Position numbers and translations under genes: made by a program. 64,000 nt of DNA from JAKLIN01 sp049288015 (GTDB taxonomy: Archaea; Nanobdellota; Nanobdellia; Pacearchaeales; GW2011-AR1), in assembly GCA_049288015.1 (NCBI GenBank), contig JBAQGX010000003.1, positions 172,947 to 236,946 of the forward strand. The letters run 5' to 3'. Shown here one piece after another: positions 1 through 8,685 of this stretch (its first letter is position 1; each line of letters starts with the position of its first letter). The notes beneath the pieces are model-generated. The model was given only the letters and a program-made list of their open reading frames with translations, had not been told where the DNA came from and made no database searches.

Positions 1-90
1 TATAGAGAAATTATAATTAATCTGGTTTTTTCTCTTTATCTGTGTTTTTAGGAACAGCCTTGCCTTTTAAAAGGTTTTCGGATGCCAAGT

Positions 91-369
91 TTACTTCATC
101 TTTTCCTTTAATCCCCTTAAAGTTCCGCTTACTCTTTGAACCTCTATCCTTTCCGGCCAGACACAGAAACTTGCGCGAACATCATTGATCATTTCCCTAT
201 TAATTGATATTATGGCAGAATCTTTTTCTTTCTTGATCCAACCAAGACCTGTTTTTGACATTCCAAGCACCCCTATAAAATCAAGAATAGACTTTTCTAT
301 GCTTCCGATATCTCCTTTGACAAGAAGATACCTTTTCTTCTCCCGCATTGTAGGACGAAGTGATTTCAT
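91..369 (-). CDS. rnp2: RNase P protein component 2 (Pop5 family)
   Basis: This is the archaeal homologue of Pop5, a protein subunit of RNase P, which works with the catalytic RNA to remove 5' leaders from pre-tRNAs. The N-terminus MKSLRPTMREKKRYLLVKG is the characteristic archaeal opening, and the C-terminus RVSGTLRGLKEKMK is the family's last conserved block. At 92 residues it is somewhat shorter than usual (about 100-120) but appears complete. The gene lies downstream of msrB-msrA on the same strand, 34 bp after msrA. The 90 bases between its stop and the window edge hold nothing I can call. Confidence 0.85.
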   Translation of the reverse strand: MKSLRPTMREKKRYLLVKGDIGSIEKSILDFIGVLGMSKTGLGWIKKEKDSAIISINREMINDVRASFCVWPERIEVQRVSGTLRGLKEKMK

Positions 370-403
370 AATCTGGATAGTCGTTTTTATTTTATAATTC
401 TTC

Positions 404-904
404 CTAAATTCTGCAGGTTTTCAATCCTCTTTTCATGAGATAATTCTGGTGATAATCTTCTGCTCTGTAGAATGTTTCAACTTTTCTTATCTCTGTTACA
501 ATCTTCTTTCTGTATTTTTTCTGCTCTTTCGTCATTGATTTCTCGGCTTCAGCTTTCTGTTTTGGATCGTAATAAAATATGGCAGATTTGTACTGGCTTC
601 CAAAATCTGGACCTTGCCTGTTCCATTCGGTTGGATTATGAATTTTCCAGAAAATTTCTAATATTTTCCCGTAAGGAATATCTTTTGGATTGAATACTAT
701 CTCGCATACCTCGATAAATCCAGTTCTGTCTGAGCTGACTTGTTCGTAAGTAGGATCTGGATATTTTTTGCTGTCTCCGCCCATATATCCGACAGTTGTT
801 TTAATAACGCCTTTTACTGTTCTGAAAGCTTCTTCAGTATTCCAGAAGCATCCCGCTCCAAAAACGGCTTTTTCACTTTTTACTTTTGGTTTCTTTTTTT
901 CCAT
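404..904 (-). CDS. msrA: Peptide methionine-S-sulfoxide reductase MsrA
   Basis: MsrA reduces the S-epimer of methionine sulfoxide in oxidised proteins in the cytoplasm. The catalytic motif GAGCFW places the active cysteine at residue 19, followed by the family blocks VGYMGG, GFIEVCEIVFNP and YRAEDYHQNYL. Its 166 residues match the single-domain family. The start overlaps the end of msrB by 32 bp in another frame, so the two are translationally coupled and together repair both sulfoxide epimers. A basic tail of msrB occupies the overlap. Identification is secure. Confidence 0.95.
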   Translation of the reverse strand: MEKKKPKVKSEKAVFGAGCFWNTEEAFRTVKGVIKTTVGYMGGDSKKYPDPTYEQVSSDRTGFIEVCEIVFNPKDIPYGKILEIFWKIHNPTEWNRQGPDFGSQYKSAIFYYDPKQKAEAEKSMTKEQKKYRKKIVTEIRKVETFYRAEDYHQNYLMKRGLKTCRI

Positions 905-1289
905 CTTTTTTGAAATTGAGTGCTATAGAATTTATGCAGTATCTGTTTCCTGTAGGAGTTTGAGGAGCATCTTTGAATAAGTGGCCTAAGTGGCTTCCGC
1001 ATCTTGCACATAAGACTTCCTTTCTTATCATTCCATGGCTAAAATCCGTTTTTATTTTTACGGAACCCTTTCTTGCATCATAAAAACTCGGCCAACCGCA
1101 GCCAGAATCAAATTTAGTCGAAGAATCAAAGATAACATTCCCGCATGCAGCGCATAAAAACGCTCCCTTATCTTTGTTGTAAAGAAGTTTTCCTGTGAAT
1201 GGAGCCTCAGTCTGCTTTTCTCTCAATACTTTGTACTGTTCGGGAGTAAGCTTTTTCTTCCAATCTTCCTCTGATTTTTTTACTTCCAT
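873..1289 (-). CDS. msrB: Peptide methionine-R-sulfoxide reductase MsrB
   Basis: MsrB reduces the R-epimer of methionine sulfoxide and complements MsrA encoded just downstream. Visible motifs are two zinc-binding CxxC pairs (CAACG and CARCG), the GCGWPSF block and the catalytic RYCINS, with the nucleophile at Cys118. It has 138 residues, with a Lys-rich C-terminal tail after the domain that overlaps the msrA start. It is the first gene of the msrBA unit, with a TATA-like element about 30 bp upstream of its start. Confidence 0.95.
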   Translation of the reverse strand: MEVKKSEEDWKKKLTPEQYKVLREKQTEAPFTGKLLYNKDKGAFLCAACGNVIFDSSTKFDSGCGWPSFYDARKGSVKIKTDFSHGMIRKEVLCARCGSHLGHLFKDAPQTPTGNRYCINSIALNFKKDGKKETKSKK

Positions 1290-1318
1290 TTACTAAGTAT
1301 ATTTTATAATGAAACAAA

Positions 1319-1328
1319 ATTTATAAAT
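1319..1328. promoter_or_regulatory. Symmetric TATA-like element between divergent genes
   Basis: The ten bases ATTTATAAAT are a perfect palindrome lying 30 bp from the msrB start on the minus strand and about 20 bp from the start of the plus-strand gene at 1348. Because TBP binds a near-symmetric box, this one element could serve both directions. This is inference from spacing only. Confidence 0.5.
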
Positions 1329-1347
1329 CTTTATTCTAAGAACTTAA

Positions 1348-1842
1348 ATGAGAAAATCTCTGAGCATTTATGATTCTAAAACTCTCTCCGAATTGGATAT
1401 AAGTTATGGAGAGGTAGTTGCTTTTGATAATGCAGATTTGGAATTGCCATCGCCTTTCATTGTTGCAATTGCTCAGAATCTAACAAAGATTTCTCATGAC
1501 CAATTTTTTTCAAAGAGGTTAGGATTAGGCATGGTATTTTGGCCCAAGGGAGAAGAACCTGAATACTGGTCTTTTAATGCAAAAGGAGATATAATGCAGC
1601 TATGGCCTTTGAGTTCTGGAGATCTGAGATCTAGAAATTATGATATATTTAATCCCAAGGGAACCTATCTAGTTGAGAAAGCCTATTCTGGAAAAGAGGA
1701 TGTTTTAAGTGCGCTTGAAAATACAACTGGTTTTAAGCCTTATGCTAGTAGGCTGATTATGGAAAGGGGAAAATTCGGAAGAGCTTTTGAAATACTTGGC
1801 TTGGAATCTATTTTGCCAAACCAGTTAAGGATAAGAAGATAA
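1348..1842 (+). CDS. Hypothetical protein, 164 residues
   Basis: I do not recognise this protein. It has no signal peptide or membrane segment and looks like a small soluble alpha/beta protein. Notable stretches are YGEVVAFDNADLELPSPF near residue 20, RLGLGMVFWPKGEEPEYWSF around 57-75 (aromatic and charged, possibly a beta sheet) and a C-terminal helical region ending in RIRR. It starts about 20 bp after a TATA-like box shared with the divergent msrBA unit, so co-regulation with methionine sulfoxide repair is possible but unproven. Codon use resembles its neighbours, and the long uninterrupted frame supports a real gene. Confidence 0.65.
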   Translation: MRKSLSIYDSKTLSELDISYGEVVAFDNADLELPSPFIVAIAQNLTKISHDQFFSKRLGLGMVFWPKGEEPEYWSFNAKGDIMQLWPLSSGDLRSRNYDIFNPKGTYLVEKAYSGKEDVLSALENTTGFKPYASRLIMERGKFGRAFEILGLESILPNQLRIRR

Positions 1843-1945
1843 TTCTACAAAAATATATAAACTAGGAATTTTCTCTATTTTCAGAGAAAGAGGAAAAAGT
1901 AGTAAAATAATTAGATTAAGAAATCTTGAAAAATTATAGATTAAT

Positions 1946-3301
1946 ATGGAAGTATGCACAGTAAGCGGTTATGATGAAGTCGGAAAAAATATGACTGCTG
2001 TTAAAATTGGAGAAGACGTAATTATATTTGATGCGGGAATTCATCTTCCTGCTTTGGTTGAATTGCAGGAAAAAGATAAAGACGAAGCGGACAATGAACC
2101 TTATTCTGAAGAGGAATTAAGAAAGGCAGGAGCTCTTCCTGATGACGAAATTCTGGATAAGATTGGATGGAGAGACAAAGTTCGTGCAATAATAATAGGG
2201 CACTCACACTTGGATCATATTGGAGCAGTTCCTTACATTGCACATCGTTATCCAAATGCAAAGATAATAGGAAGTCCATTCACGATTGAATTTTTGGAGA
2301 CAACATTAAGGGATGAAAGAATAAATTTGCCAAATCAAAGAATAAAAGTAAATGAGAATTCAAGTTATATAATAAAAGGAAAAAGTGGTAGTTACAAAGC
2401 TGAGCTTATTCATGCGACACACTCTACATTGCAATGTGTCTTTATTGCATTGCACACACCTGAAGGTGTTTTCTTCTACACTCTTGATTTCAAATTTGAC
2501 AATCATCCAGTGATTGGAGAACCTCCTAATTACAAAAGGATGATGGAACTTGGGAGAAAAGGAATTGATGTTCTTGTTGCAGATTCTCTTTACTCGGGAA
2601 CGGAAAAAAGGACTCCGAGCGAAAGGATTGCTCGGGACTTAGTAGAGGATGCTATCATGTCTGTTCATGACAGAAAATCAGCACTTGTGATTTCTACTTT
2701 CTCATCGCATATTGCAAGACTGAAAAGTATTGTCGAGTTTGGAAGAAAAACAGGAAGGGAAGTTGTTTTCCTGGGGAGAAGTCTTGATAGATATGTTGAC
2801 TGTGCGGTTAAGGTAAAGCAATGTCCGTTTAGGAAGAATATCAGAATTTTCAAATACAAAAAACAGATCAATTCTTTGCTTGGAAAAATAAATGGCAGCA
2901 AAGGAAAATATCTTGTAGTTTGCACAGGTCATCAGGCAGAACCAAGCTCCGTTCTTGACAGGATCGTCAAGGGTGAAACTCCTTTGAAATTGACTGAGGG
3001 AGATAATGTAATATTTTCTTCTAGTATAATTCCAACTCAGGTAAATATAGATGCAAGAGCAGAAATGGACAAGAAGCTTAAGAAAAATAAAGTAAGGATT
3101 CAATCAGATGTTCATGTTTCCGGACACGGATCAAGGGAAGATTTGAGAGATTTGCTTCAGATACTAAAACCAAAACATCTTATTCCGGCCCACGGAGAAC
3201 ATAGATTAACAACTCCAATGGTTGAATTAGCTTCTGAACTGGGATATAAGGCTGGAGAGACAGTTCATCTGTCTTCTAATGGGAAAGTATTAAAATTCTG
3301 A
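1946..3301 (+). CDS. rnj: Archaeal RNase J, beta-CASP metallo-ribonuclease
   Basis: This is a metallo-beta-lactamase/beta-CASP nuclease of the archaeal RNase J group, predicted to be a processive 5'-3' exoribonuclease in RNA decay. The metal-binding signature H-S-H-L-D-H is at residues 86-91, with further conserved histidines in ATHSTLQC, the HVSGHGSRED block and IPAHGEHRL near the C-terminus, which are typical beta-CASP motifs. It has 451 residues and no N-terminal KH domains, which separates it from the aCPSF1 protein encoded at 8686. The next gene follows after 15 bp. Confidence 0.9.
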   Translation: MEVCTVSGYDEVGKNMTAVKIGEDVIIFDAGIHLPALVELQEKDKDEADNEPYSEEELRKAGALPDDEILDKIGWRDKVRAIIIGHSHLDHIGAVPYIAHRYPNAKIIGSPFTIEFLETTLRDERINLPNQRIKVNENSSYIIKGKSGSYKAELIHATHSTLQCVFIALHTPEGVFFYTLDFKFDNHPVIGEPPNYKRMMELGRKGIDVLVADSLYSGTEKRTPSERIARDLVEDAIMSVHDRKSALVISTFSSHIARLKSIVEFGRKTGREVVFLGRSLDRYVDCAVKVKQCPFRKNIRIFKYKKQINSLLGKINGSKGKYLVVCTGHQAEPSSVLDRIVKGETPLKLTEGDNVIFSSSIIPTQVNIDARAEMDKKLKKNKVRIQSDVHVSGHGSREDLRDLLQILKPKHLIPAHGEHRLTTPMVELASELGYKAGETVHLSSNGKVLKF

Positions 3302-3316
3302 TTAATATTAGATTAA

Positions 3317-3817
3317 ATGAATGAAGATATTATTGGTGGTCTTAAGTCAGCTTTGACAAGAGGGTATTCCCTTGAAGAAGCCATGTTCTCTTTTTTTAAT
3401 GCTGGATATAAAAAAGAAGATATTGAAGCAGCTGCAAAAACTCTTCAGGTTGAGTCAGAACCAAGAGATCTTGATTGGCAGCCTGAACCTATTTGGGTGA
3501 CAAGGCAAAGGATGCAAGGGAAGGTAGAAGCAGCTAAGTCTCCAATAGTTGTGGCACAAAAACAAAATTTTACTCCTCAAAGTATGATGGTAGGTTCTAA
3601 ACCAAAGCTTATAAGACAAGAGGTGCCTGAAACTAATATTGAGCCCGTTGTTGTTGCAACAGGCGTTTCTGCATATACTGCTCCAGATTCAAGGATAAAA
3701 ATAATAATTACACTTTTAGTAGTTCTTCTTGTATTACTGGCAGGTATTCTTGGACTTATCTTTTTATTCAGGCAACAGTTAATCCAATTCTTCAATAGCT
3801 TATTCCAAAATGCCTGA
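3317..3817 (+). CDS. Tail-anchored membrane protein with UBA-like N-terminus
   Basis: The function is unknown. Residues about 1-45 form a small helical unit (GLKSALTRGYSLEEAMFSF, then AGYKKEDIEAAAKTL) that resembles the short three-helix modules common in archaeal membrane proteins. A polar, Pro/Gln-rich linker follows, then one strong hydrophobic segment at about 128-150 (IIITLLVVLLVLLAGILGLI) and a short tail. The topology suggests a cytoplasmic domain anchored by its C-terminus. It overlaps the following methyltransferase gene by 8 bp and follows RNase J by 15 bp, so the three are probably co-transcribed. A similar helical module ends the large surface protein at 20885-23458. Confidence 0.7.
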   Translation: MNEDIIGGLKSALTRGYSLEEAMFSFFNAGYKKEDIEAAAKTLQVESEPRDLDWQPEPIWVTRQRMQGKVEAAKSPIVVAQKQNFTPQSMMVGSKPKLIRQEVPETNIEPVVVATGVSAYTAPDSRIKIIITLLVVLLVLLAGILGLIFLFRQQLIQFFNSLFQNA

Positions 3818-4334
3818 AATTTATCAACCCGCAGAGGATTCCTTTTTTCTGAATAGTTTTTTGGTAAAAGAAATAAGAGAATTGAAACAGAAAAAAATCT
3901 TGGACATGGGTTCCGGTTCCGGTTTCCAATCCAAAACATTGATAGAAAATGGAATTCATCCAGAAAATATTTTTTTGTCAGACATAAATAAAGATGCAAT
4001 AAATAATCTTAAGAAAGAATTCCCAAAATCCAGAGTAATTGAATCTGATTTGTTTAAGAATGTAAAAGATAAATTTGATTTGATCATTTTTAATCCTCCT
4101 TATCTTCCAGAGGATAAATTTGATGCTGGTCTGGAAACAAGTGGAGGAAAAAAAGGGAGTAAAATAATAAACGAATTTCTTAAGCAGGCACGAAAACATC
4201 TTCTAAAAAATGGAAAAATATTGATTTTGACCAGCAGTTTTACAAAAGGGATTGACTGGATGGATTATAACCGAAAACTTTTAGGCAAAAAGAAAATTTT
4301 CTTTGAAGAACTTTATGTTTGGGAATTGATGTAA
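3810..4334 (+). CDS. HemK2/Mtq2-like protein methyltransferase
   Basis: A class I SAM-dependent methyltransferase with the glutamine/lysine N-methyltransferase signature NPPY (IIFNPPYLPED). The SAM-binding glycine loop is DMGSGSGFQ, with the acidic strand end FLSDIN. The N-terminus IYQPAEDSFFL is typical of archaeal and eukaryotic HemK2/Mtq2, which methylates the GGQ glutamine of the class I release factor aRF1/eRF1. It has 174 residues and no N-terminal helical domain, as expected for HemK2 rather than bacterial PrmC. The start overlaps the previous gene by 8 bp. Confidence 0.85.
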   Translation: MPEIYQPAEDSFFLNSFLVKEIRELKQKKILDMGSGSGFQSKTLIENGIHPENIFLSDINKDAINNLKKEFPKSRVIESDLFKNVKDKFDLIIFNPPYLPEDKFDAGLETSGGKKGSKIINEFLKQARKHLLKNGKILILTSSFTKGIDWMDYNRKLLGKKKIFFEELYVWELM

Positions 4335-4408
4335 GAACAGATAATAAAGTATAATCAATTTTATATATCTCCATAAGCTTGCAAAATAATCTAAACCGGG
4401 GTAATAAA

Positions 4409-5569
4409 ATGGTCAAATTTACACATATGTCTGATGTTCACTTGGGAGGTTGGAAACAGCAGGCTTTGCAGGATCTTAATTTTGAGTCTTTTGCGGTCGT
4501 TATAGATGCTTCAATAAAAGAGAAAGTTGATTTCGTGCTTATTGCAGGAGATTTGTTTGATACAGCTTATCCTCCCATAGAAACACTTAAGAGAACGTTT
4601 ATGGAGTTCAGAAAACTCAAGGAAGCAAGAATCCCTTGCTTTATTATTGCAGGAAGTCATGATTATTCGGTGTCTGGAAAAACTTTCCTAGATGTTCTAG
4701 AGAAAGCAGGATTTTGCAAAAATGTGGCTGACTTTGAAGAAAAAGATGGCAAGATAACCCTTAACCCCACAATATTCGGGGGGGTTGCGATTTATGGTTA
4801 TCCTGGAAAGAGGTCGGGACTTGAAGTAGCTGATCTAAGAAGGGTCAAATTTAATGACTCTCCTGGGATGTTCAAGATTTTTATGCTGCATACAACTATT
4901 GACAAAGCTGTAGGAAAAATACCTACCGATTCTATTGAAACTGCACTTCTCCCAAAAGCAGACTACTATGCCTTAGGGCATTTGCATATTGATTATGAAA
5001 AGGATGGATTTGTTTATGCTGGTCCAACCTTCCCAAATAATTTTCAAGAACTTGCCGATTTAAAGAAAGGCAGATTTTATATTGTTGATACTCAGTCAAA
5101 AAATCCGCTCAGGAAAATAGATATCAAATTGAAAGATGTGCAGTTCTTTGAGTTTATTATTACTGATGCATTGAAAGCAACAGAAATGATAATTTCAGAA
5201 TTGGATAGAAATGACTTGACAGACAAGATTGTTTTAATAAAAATAAGAGGAGAGTTAGAAAATGGAAAAACTTCGGATATTAAATTCTTAAAAATAGAAG
5301 AATTTCTAAAGCAAAAAAATGCATTCTTCATGCTCAGAAATACTCATGATCTTAAGCAAAAGGAAGTGGGGTTGGAAATTGAAGTAAAGGATTCTGAGAA
5401 TATTGAGGATGATACGCTGAGAATTTATTCAGATCAGAATCCATCGAAATTTAATCTGTCAATTCCTTTGCTCCTAAATTCATTATCAATAGAAAAACAG
5501 GAGGGAGAAACTTCAGAGACTTTTCTGAATAGATTAGTTTCCGAGACTAAAAAAGTTTTGAGTTTTTAG
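4409..5569 (+). CDS. mre11: DNA double-strand break repair nuclease Mre11
   Basis: Mre11 is the Mn-dependent nuclease of the Mre11-Rad50 complex that processes DNA ends. Phosphodiesterase motifs appear in order: SDVHLGG, AGDLFD, AGSHDYS, LHTT and ALGHLHID. The family's usual GNHD is GSHD here. I start at the ATG at 4409, which gives MVKFTHMSDVHLGG and has a GGGG-containing ribosome-binding site 8 bp upstream; a TTG at 4379 would add ten unconserved residues. The stop abuts the ATG of rad50 directly, indicating translational coupling. No HerA or NurA gene is seen nearby. Confidence 0.92.
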   Translation: MVKFTHMSDVHLGGWKQQALQDLNFESFAVVIDASIKEKVDFVLIAGDLFDTAYPPIETLKRTFMEFRKLKEARIPCFIIAGSHDYSVSGKTFLDVLEKAGFCKNVADFEEKDGKITLNPTIFGGVAIYGYPGKRSGLEVADLRRVKFNDSPGMFKIFMLHTTIDKAVGKIPTDSIETALLPKADYYALGHLHIDYEKDGFVYAGPTFPNNFQELADLKKGRFYIVDTQSKNPLRKIDIKLKDVQFFEFIITDALKATEMIISELDRNDLTDKIVLIKIRGELENGKTSDIKFLKIEEFLKQKNAFFMLRNTHDLKQKEVGLEIEVKDSENIEDDTLRIYSDQNPSKFNLSIPLLLNSLSIEKQEGETSETFLNRLVSETKKVLSF

Positions 5570-7618
5570 ATGAGAATAAAAAAAATAGTTCTGGAGAATA
5601 TAAGGAGTTATGAATTTCAGGAGATAACTTTTCCAGAAGGTTCTACTCTTCTTGCAGGAGATATAGGTAGTGGTAAGACTTCTATTCTTCTTGGGATAGA
5701 ATTTGCACTGTTCGGATTGCAGCCTGGACAAAAGGGAAATTCTTTATTGAGAAATGGATCAGACAACGGAAAGGTAATGATTGAATTTGAAGTCGATGGA
5801 GATAGTATATCCGTTGAGAGAATATTGAAGAGGGGAAAATCAATTTCGCAGGATTATTGTGCAATATCTATGAATGGCGAGGACAAAAAAGAAATATCTG
5901 TAACGGAATTAAAGAGCAAGATACTTGATCTGCTTAATTATCCTAAAGAATTTTCAAAAAAACAGAACCTTTTGTATAAATTCACAGTTTACACTCCTCA
6001 GGAAGAGATGAAAGAAATAATTCTTGAAGATCCGGAAGTAAGAATCAATACATTAAGACATATTTTCGGTATTGACAAGTATAAGAGGATTCTTGAAAAT
6101 ACTTCGTTGCTGTTGTCTAGGATAAGAGAAGAAAGAAGAACTAAAGAAGGAGCGACAGAAACATTGGACCAAGATAAGTTGGAGTTGGTTTCAAAAGAGG
6201 AAGAATTGGAATCAAAATATTATAATCTGTCTTCAATGGAAAAAGAATTGTTTGTTAAGAAAGAGAATAGGAATAAGATCGAAGAAGAACGAGCTGAAAT
6301 TGCAGAGCAGATAGAAAAAAAGAGAAAATTCCAACAAGAAATAGAGAAGACAAATTTGATGATATTTAACAAAAAATCTTCCATATCAGACAATCTTAAA
6401 TTGATTGACCAGATTAAATTTCAGATAAGAAATCTTGAGAATGTTTCTTTTGACGAGGGAAGAATAAATAAGATAGACGAAGATATTGAAATGAAGAAGC
6501 ACGAAAAGGAAGAACTAAATGAAAAGATTCTTGATTTGAATTCTCAGATTGCATCATTAAATTCTAAGAATGAGACGAACAAAATTCTTGAAAAGAAGAT
6601 TTCTAATTTAGAAATATGTCCTACATGTTTGCAGAATGTTGATTCAGTTTACAAAGCTAATATTATGAACAATGCACATTCAGATACTTTTGAAAATACA
6701 AAAAAGATAGAATCTCTGGAATTCAGTAAAAAGAATCTGATGGAAAAATCTAGGAATATAAATTTGGATATTTCTTCAAAAGAAAAAGAGCTTACTGATT
6801 TGAAGATATTAAAAGTTAGATTGGAAGGTATAAAAGAAAGAAAAGAAAGGCTTCATGAAATTGAAATAACAAGCATCTCCCTTGAGAAGGATATTGATAT
6901 GCTGAAGCAGCATGTTGAAAATTTGAACACTTCTGTTTTTGAACTGAACAAGTTTGATGCAATATACGAAGAAAAGCAGAGACAGCTTGAAGATGCACGT
7001 TCTGAAGAGATGGATGCAGGAATAAAAGTTGCAGAACTGAGAAAGGAGATTGAAGTTTTTTCAAATAATATAGAATCTCTAAAAGAAAGAATAAATAAAA
7101 TAGAAGCCCTGAAAAAACAGCTGGATTATCTGAATGAGCTGGAAAATTGGCTTTCAAAAAATTTCTCGCCTCTTATTTCTCTTATTGAAAAGAATGTTAT
7201 GGTAAAACTTAAGGCAGAGTTCTCAAAATCTTTTTCAGAATGGTTTAGTATGCTTGTATCAGACAATTTTCAAGTAAGGTTAAATGATGATTTTACACCA
7301 GTGATAGAACAGCAAGATTACGAATTGGATTATGCTTACCTGTCTGGAGGAGAGAGGACCGCAATTGCGCTTGCATACAGGCTTTCTCTGAATCAAGTCA
7401 TAAATTCATTTTTGAGCAAGATAAAGACTAGGGATCTGGTCATTTTGGACGAGCCAACAGACGGATTTTCAGATCAGCAGCTTGACAAGATGCGTGGGGT
7501 TTTGGAACAATTAAACGTTAAGCAGCTCATAGTTGTCAGCCATGAACAGAAAATAGAAAGCTTTGTAGACAACATAATAAAAATGAAAAAGGAACAGGGA
7601 ATTTCCAAGACCGAATAA
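5570..7618 (+). CDS. rad50: DNA double-strand break repair ATPase Rad50
   Basis: Rad50 is the SMC-like ATPase partner of Mre11. The Walker A GDIGSGKTS is at residues 30-38, a long coiled coil follows, the zinc-hook motif CPTC lies at Cys350/Cys353, and the C-terminal half carries the signature LSGGERT and the Walker B LVILDEPTDGFS. At 682 residues it is short for archaeal Rad50 (often 850-900), meaning shorter coiled-coil arms, but all catalytic elements are present. It is coupled to mre11 with no spacer. A second hook-bearing ATPase, the SMC at 51126, is encoded elsewhere in the window. Confidence 0.95.
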   Translation: MRIKKIVLENIRSYEFQEITFPEGSTLLAGDIGSGKTSILLGIEFALFGLQPGQKGNSLLRNGSDNGKVMIEFEVDGDSISVERILKRGKSISQDYCAISMNGEDKKEISVTELKSKILDLLNYPKEFSKKQNLLYKFTVYTPQEEMKEIILEDPEVRINTLRHIFGIDKYKRILENTSLLLSRIREERRTKEGATETLDQDKLELVSKEEELESKYYNLSSMEKELFVKKENRNKIEEERAEIAEQIEKKRKFQQEIEKTNLMIFNKKSSISDNLKLIDQIKFQIRNLENVSFDEGRINKIDEDIEMKKHEKEELNEKILDLNSQIASLNSKNETNKILEKKISNLEICPTCLQNVDSVYKANIMNNAHSDTFENTKKIESLEFSKKNLMEKSRNINLDISSKEKELTDLKILKVRLEGIKERKERLHEIEITSISLEKDIDMLKQHVENLNTSVFELNKFDAIYEEKQRQLEDARSEEMDAGIKVAELRKEIEVFSNNIESLKERINKIEALKKQLDYLNELENWLSKNFSPLISLIEKNVMVKLKAEFSKSFSEWFSMLVSDNFQVRLNDDFTPVIEQQDYELDYAYLSGGERTAIALAYRLSLNQVINSFLSKIKTRDLVILDEPTDGFSDQQLDKMRGVLEQLNVKQLIVVSHEQKIESFVDNIIKMKKEQGISKTE

Positions 7619-7632
7619 TTTTAAAACACTAC

Positions 7633-7645
7633 CTCTAAATATATA
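7633..7645 (+). promoter_or_regulatory. TATA-like promoter of the acyl carrier protein gene
   Basis: TAAATATATAAAT lies about 25-30 bp before the ATG at 7669, the spacing of an archaeal TATA box on a leaderless transcript. It separates the carrier protein gene from rad50, so the gene probably has its own transcription start. Confidence 0.5.
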
Positions 7646-7668
7646 AATCAAAAAAATTCTTAAAAAAG

Positions 7669-7938
7669 ATGGCAGAAATAGAACTAACAGGCTTAAAGAG
7701 ATTAGAGATAATATTAAAGAACCCAAAAAATTTTGACTCGAGACGTGATATTTCAGATAAAGATATAACTCCTGAAACAAAGTTTAGAGACTTGGGTTTT
7801 GACAGTCTTGATCTCCGTGAACTTGCATATCATGTAGAAAGAGAATTTGAGGTAGTTATCCCAGATGGTATAATATGTGATCTTGAAAAGGCAGGAGATT
7901 ACCTTGATTATATATCAAAATATGAAAAAAGCTGCTAG
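7669..7938 (+). CDS. Acyl carrier protein-like protein
   Basis: A stand-alone carrier domain of 89 residues. The phosphopantetheine attachment motif is GFDSLDLREL, with the modifiable serine at residue 46, in a four-helix context (ETKFRDLGFDSLDLRELAYH, then VEREFEVVIPD). These match acyl or peptidyl carrier proteins. Archaea generally lack a type II fatty acid synthase, so the client pathway is unclear. No ketosynthase, ligase or phosphopantetheinyl transferase is encoded in this window. The N-terminal 25 residues are slightly longer than in typical ACP. Family assignment is strong; function is open. Confidence 0.85.
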   Translation: MAEIELTGLKRLEIILKNPKNFDSRRDISDKDITPETKFRDLGFDSLDLRELAYHVEREFEVVIPDGIICDLEKAGDYLDYISKYEKSC

Positions 7939-7950
7939 AACTCATGTCCA

Positions 7951-7968
7951 ACACAGTCCGAAAAGTTT
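7951..7968. repeat. Motif ACACAGTCCGAAAAGTTT, shared with the island at 59.6 kb
   Basis: The 18 bases ACACAGTCCGAAAAGTTT lie upstream of psmB and overlap a TATA-like TTTATAAAA. Both halves recur at 59629-59696: ACACAGTCCGAA and GTCCGAAAAGTTT. A shared 13-mer by chance in a window this size is unlikely. It could be an operator; the role is unknown. Confidence 0.4.
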
Positions 7969-8034
7969 ATAAAATGCCTAATCTCTAGTAAATTATAAAT
8001 TCTAGTAATTTTGAGGTTATATTCTAATAATAAA

Positions 8035-8661
8035 ATGGATCAAGAACTAAAGGGTTCAATGAAGACCGGAACAACAATATTGGGTATTGTTTGTAAAGAC
8101 GGAGTTGTAATGGCCGCAGATAGAAGAGGCACTGCAGGCGGTATGGTTGTAAGCAAAAGTACACAGAAAGTCTTCTCCATAAATGATTACCTAGTTATTT
8201 CTGGATGTGGGTTGGCAATGGAAATACAAAAGGTTCCAAAGTACCTTACTGCAGAATTAAAACTCAAAGAATTGAGATCAAAGGTAAGACCTTCAGTGAA
8301 GCAGGCAGCTAGTTTGCTTTCTAATATAGGCCTTTCAGGCCAGTCTGCATTCTTATTGGCCGGATTCAACGAAGATGGTACAACTGAGCTTTATTCAACA
8401 GATCCTATAGGGCATATTGAGAAAGTAGAAGATTATGATGCTAACTTTGGTTCAGGAATGCCTTTCGTATTGGGTTTCTTGGAAAGAGAGTATAAAAAAG
8501 GAATAAGTATCGAGGAAGGAGTAAAGCTTGCAGTAGAGTCTATTAAATCTTCAACACAAAGAGATACTGGTTCGGGAAATGGAATTGATGTTTTTACCAT
8601 AACAAAGGATGGAATTAAAAAAGTTGTTGATCAGGAAATAAAGCCAAATTACGGCGACTAA
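8035..8661 (+). CDS. psmB: Proteasome beta subunit
   Basis: This is the catalytic beta subunit of the archaeal 20S proteasome, a threonine N-terminal nucleophile hydrolase. A short propeptide MDQELKGSMKTG ends in Gly12, so autoprocessing would expose Thr13; mature numbering gives T1, D17 (AADRR) and K33 (TQKV), the catalytic residues. The GSG motif (DANFGSGM) and C-terminal SGNGIDVF also fit. I use the ATG at 8035 rather than an upstream TTG at 8011, because the propeptide then has the usual length. The alpha subunit and PAN are not in the window. Confidence 0.95.
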   Translation: MDQELKGSMKTGTTILGIVCKDGVVMAADRRGTAGGMVVSKSTQKVFSINDYLVISGCGLAMEIQKVPKYLTAELKLKELRSKVRPSVKQAASLLSNIGLSGQSAFLLAGFNEDGTTELYSTDPIGHIEKVEDYDANFGSGMPFVLGFLEREYKKGISIEEGVKLAVESIKSSTQRDTGSGNGIDVFTITKDGIKKVVDQEIKPNYGD

Positions 8662-8685
8662 TTATATTCATATTATTCTATAAAA

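Noticed and set aside
1..90. A short frame downstream of Pop5 (reading EVNLASENLLKGKAVPKNTD)
   Set aside because: It has no start codon of its own, is only about 30 codons and overlaps the Pop5 end; Pop5 already ends at its conserved block.
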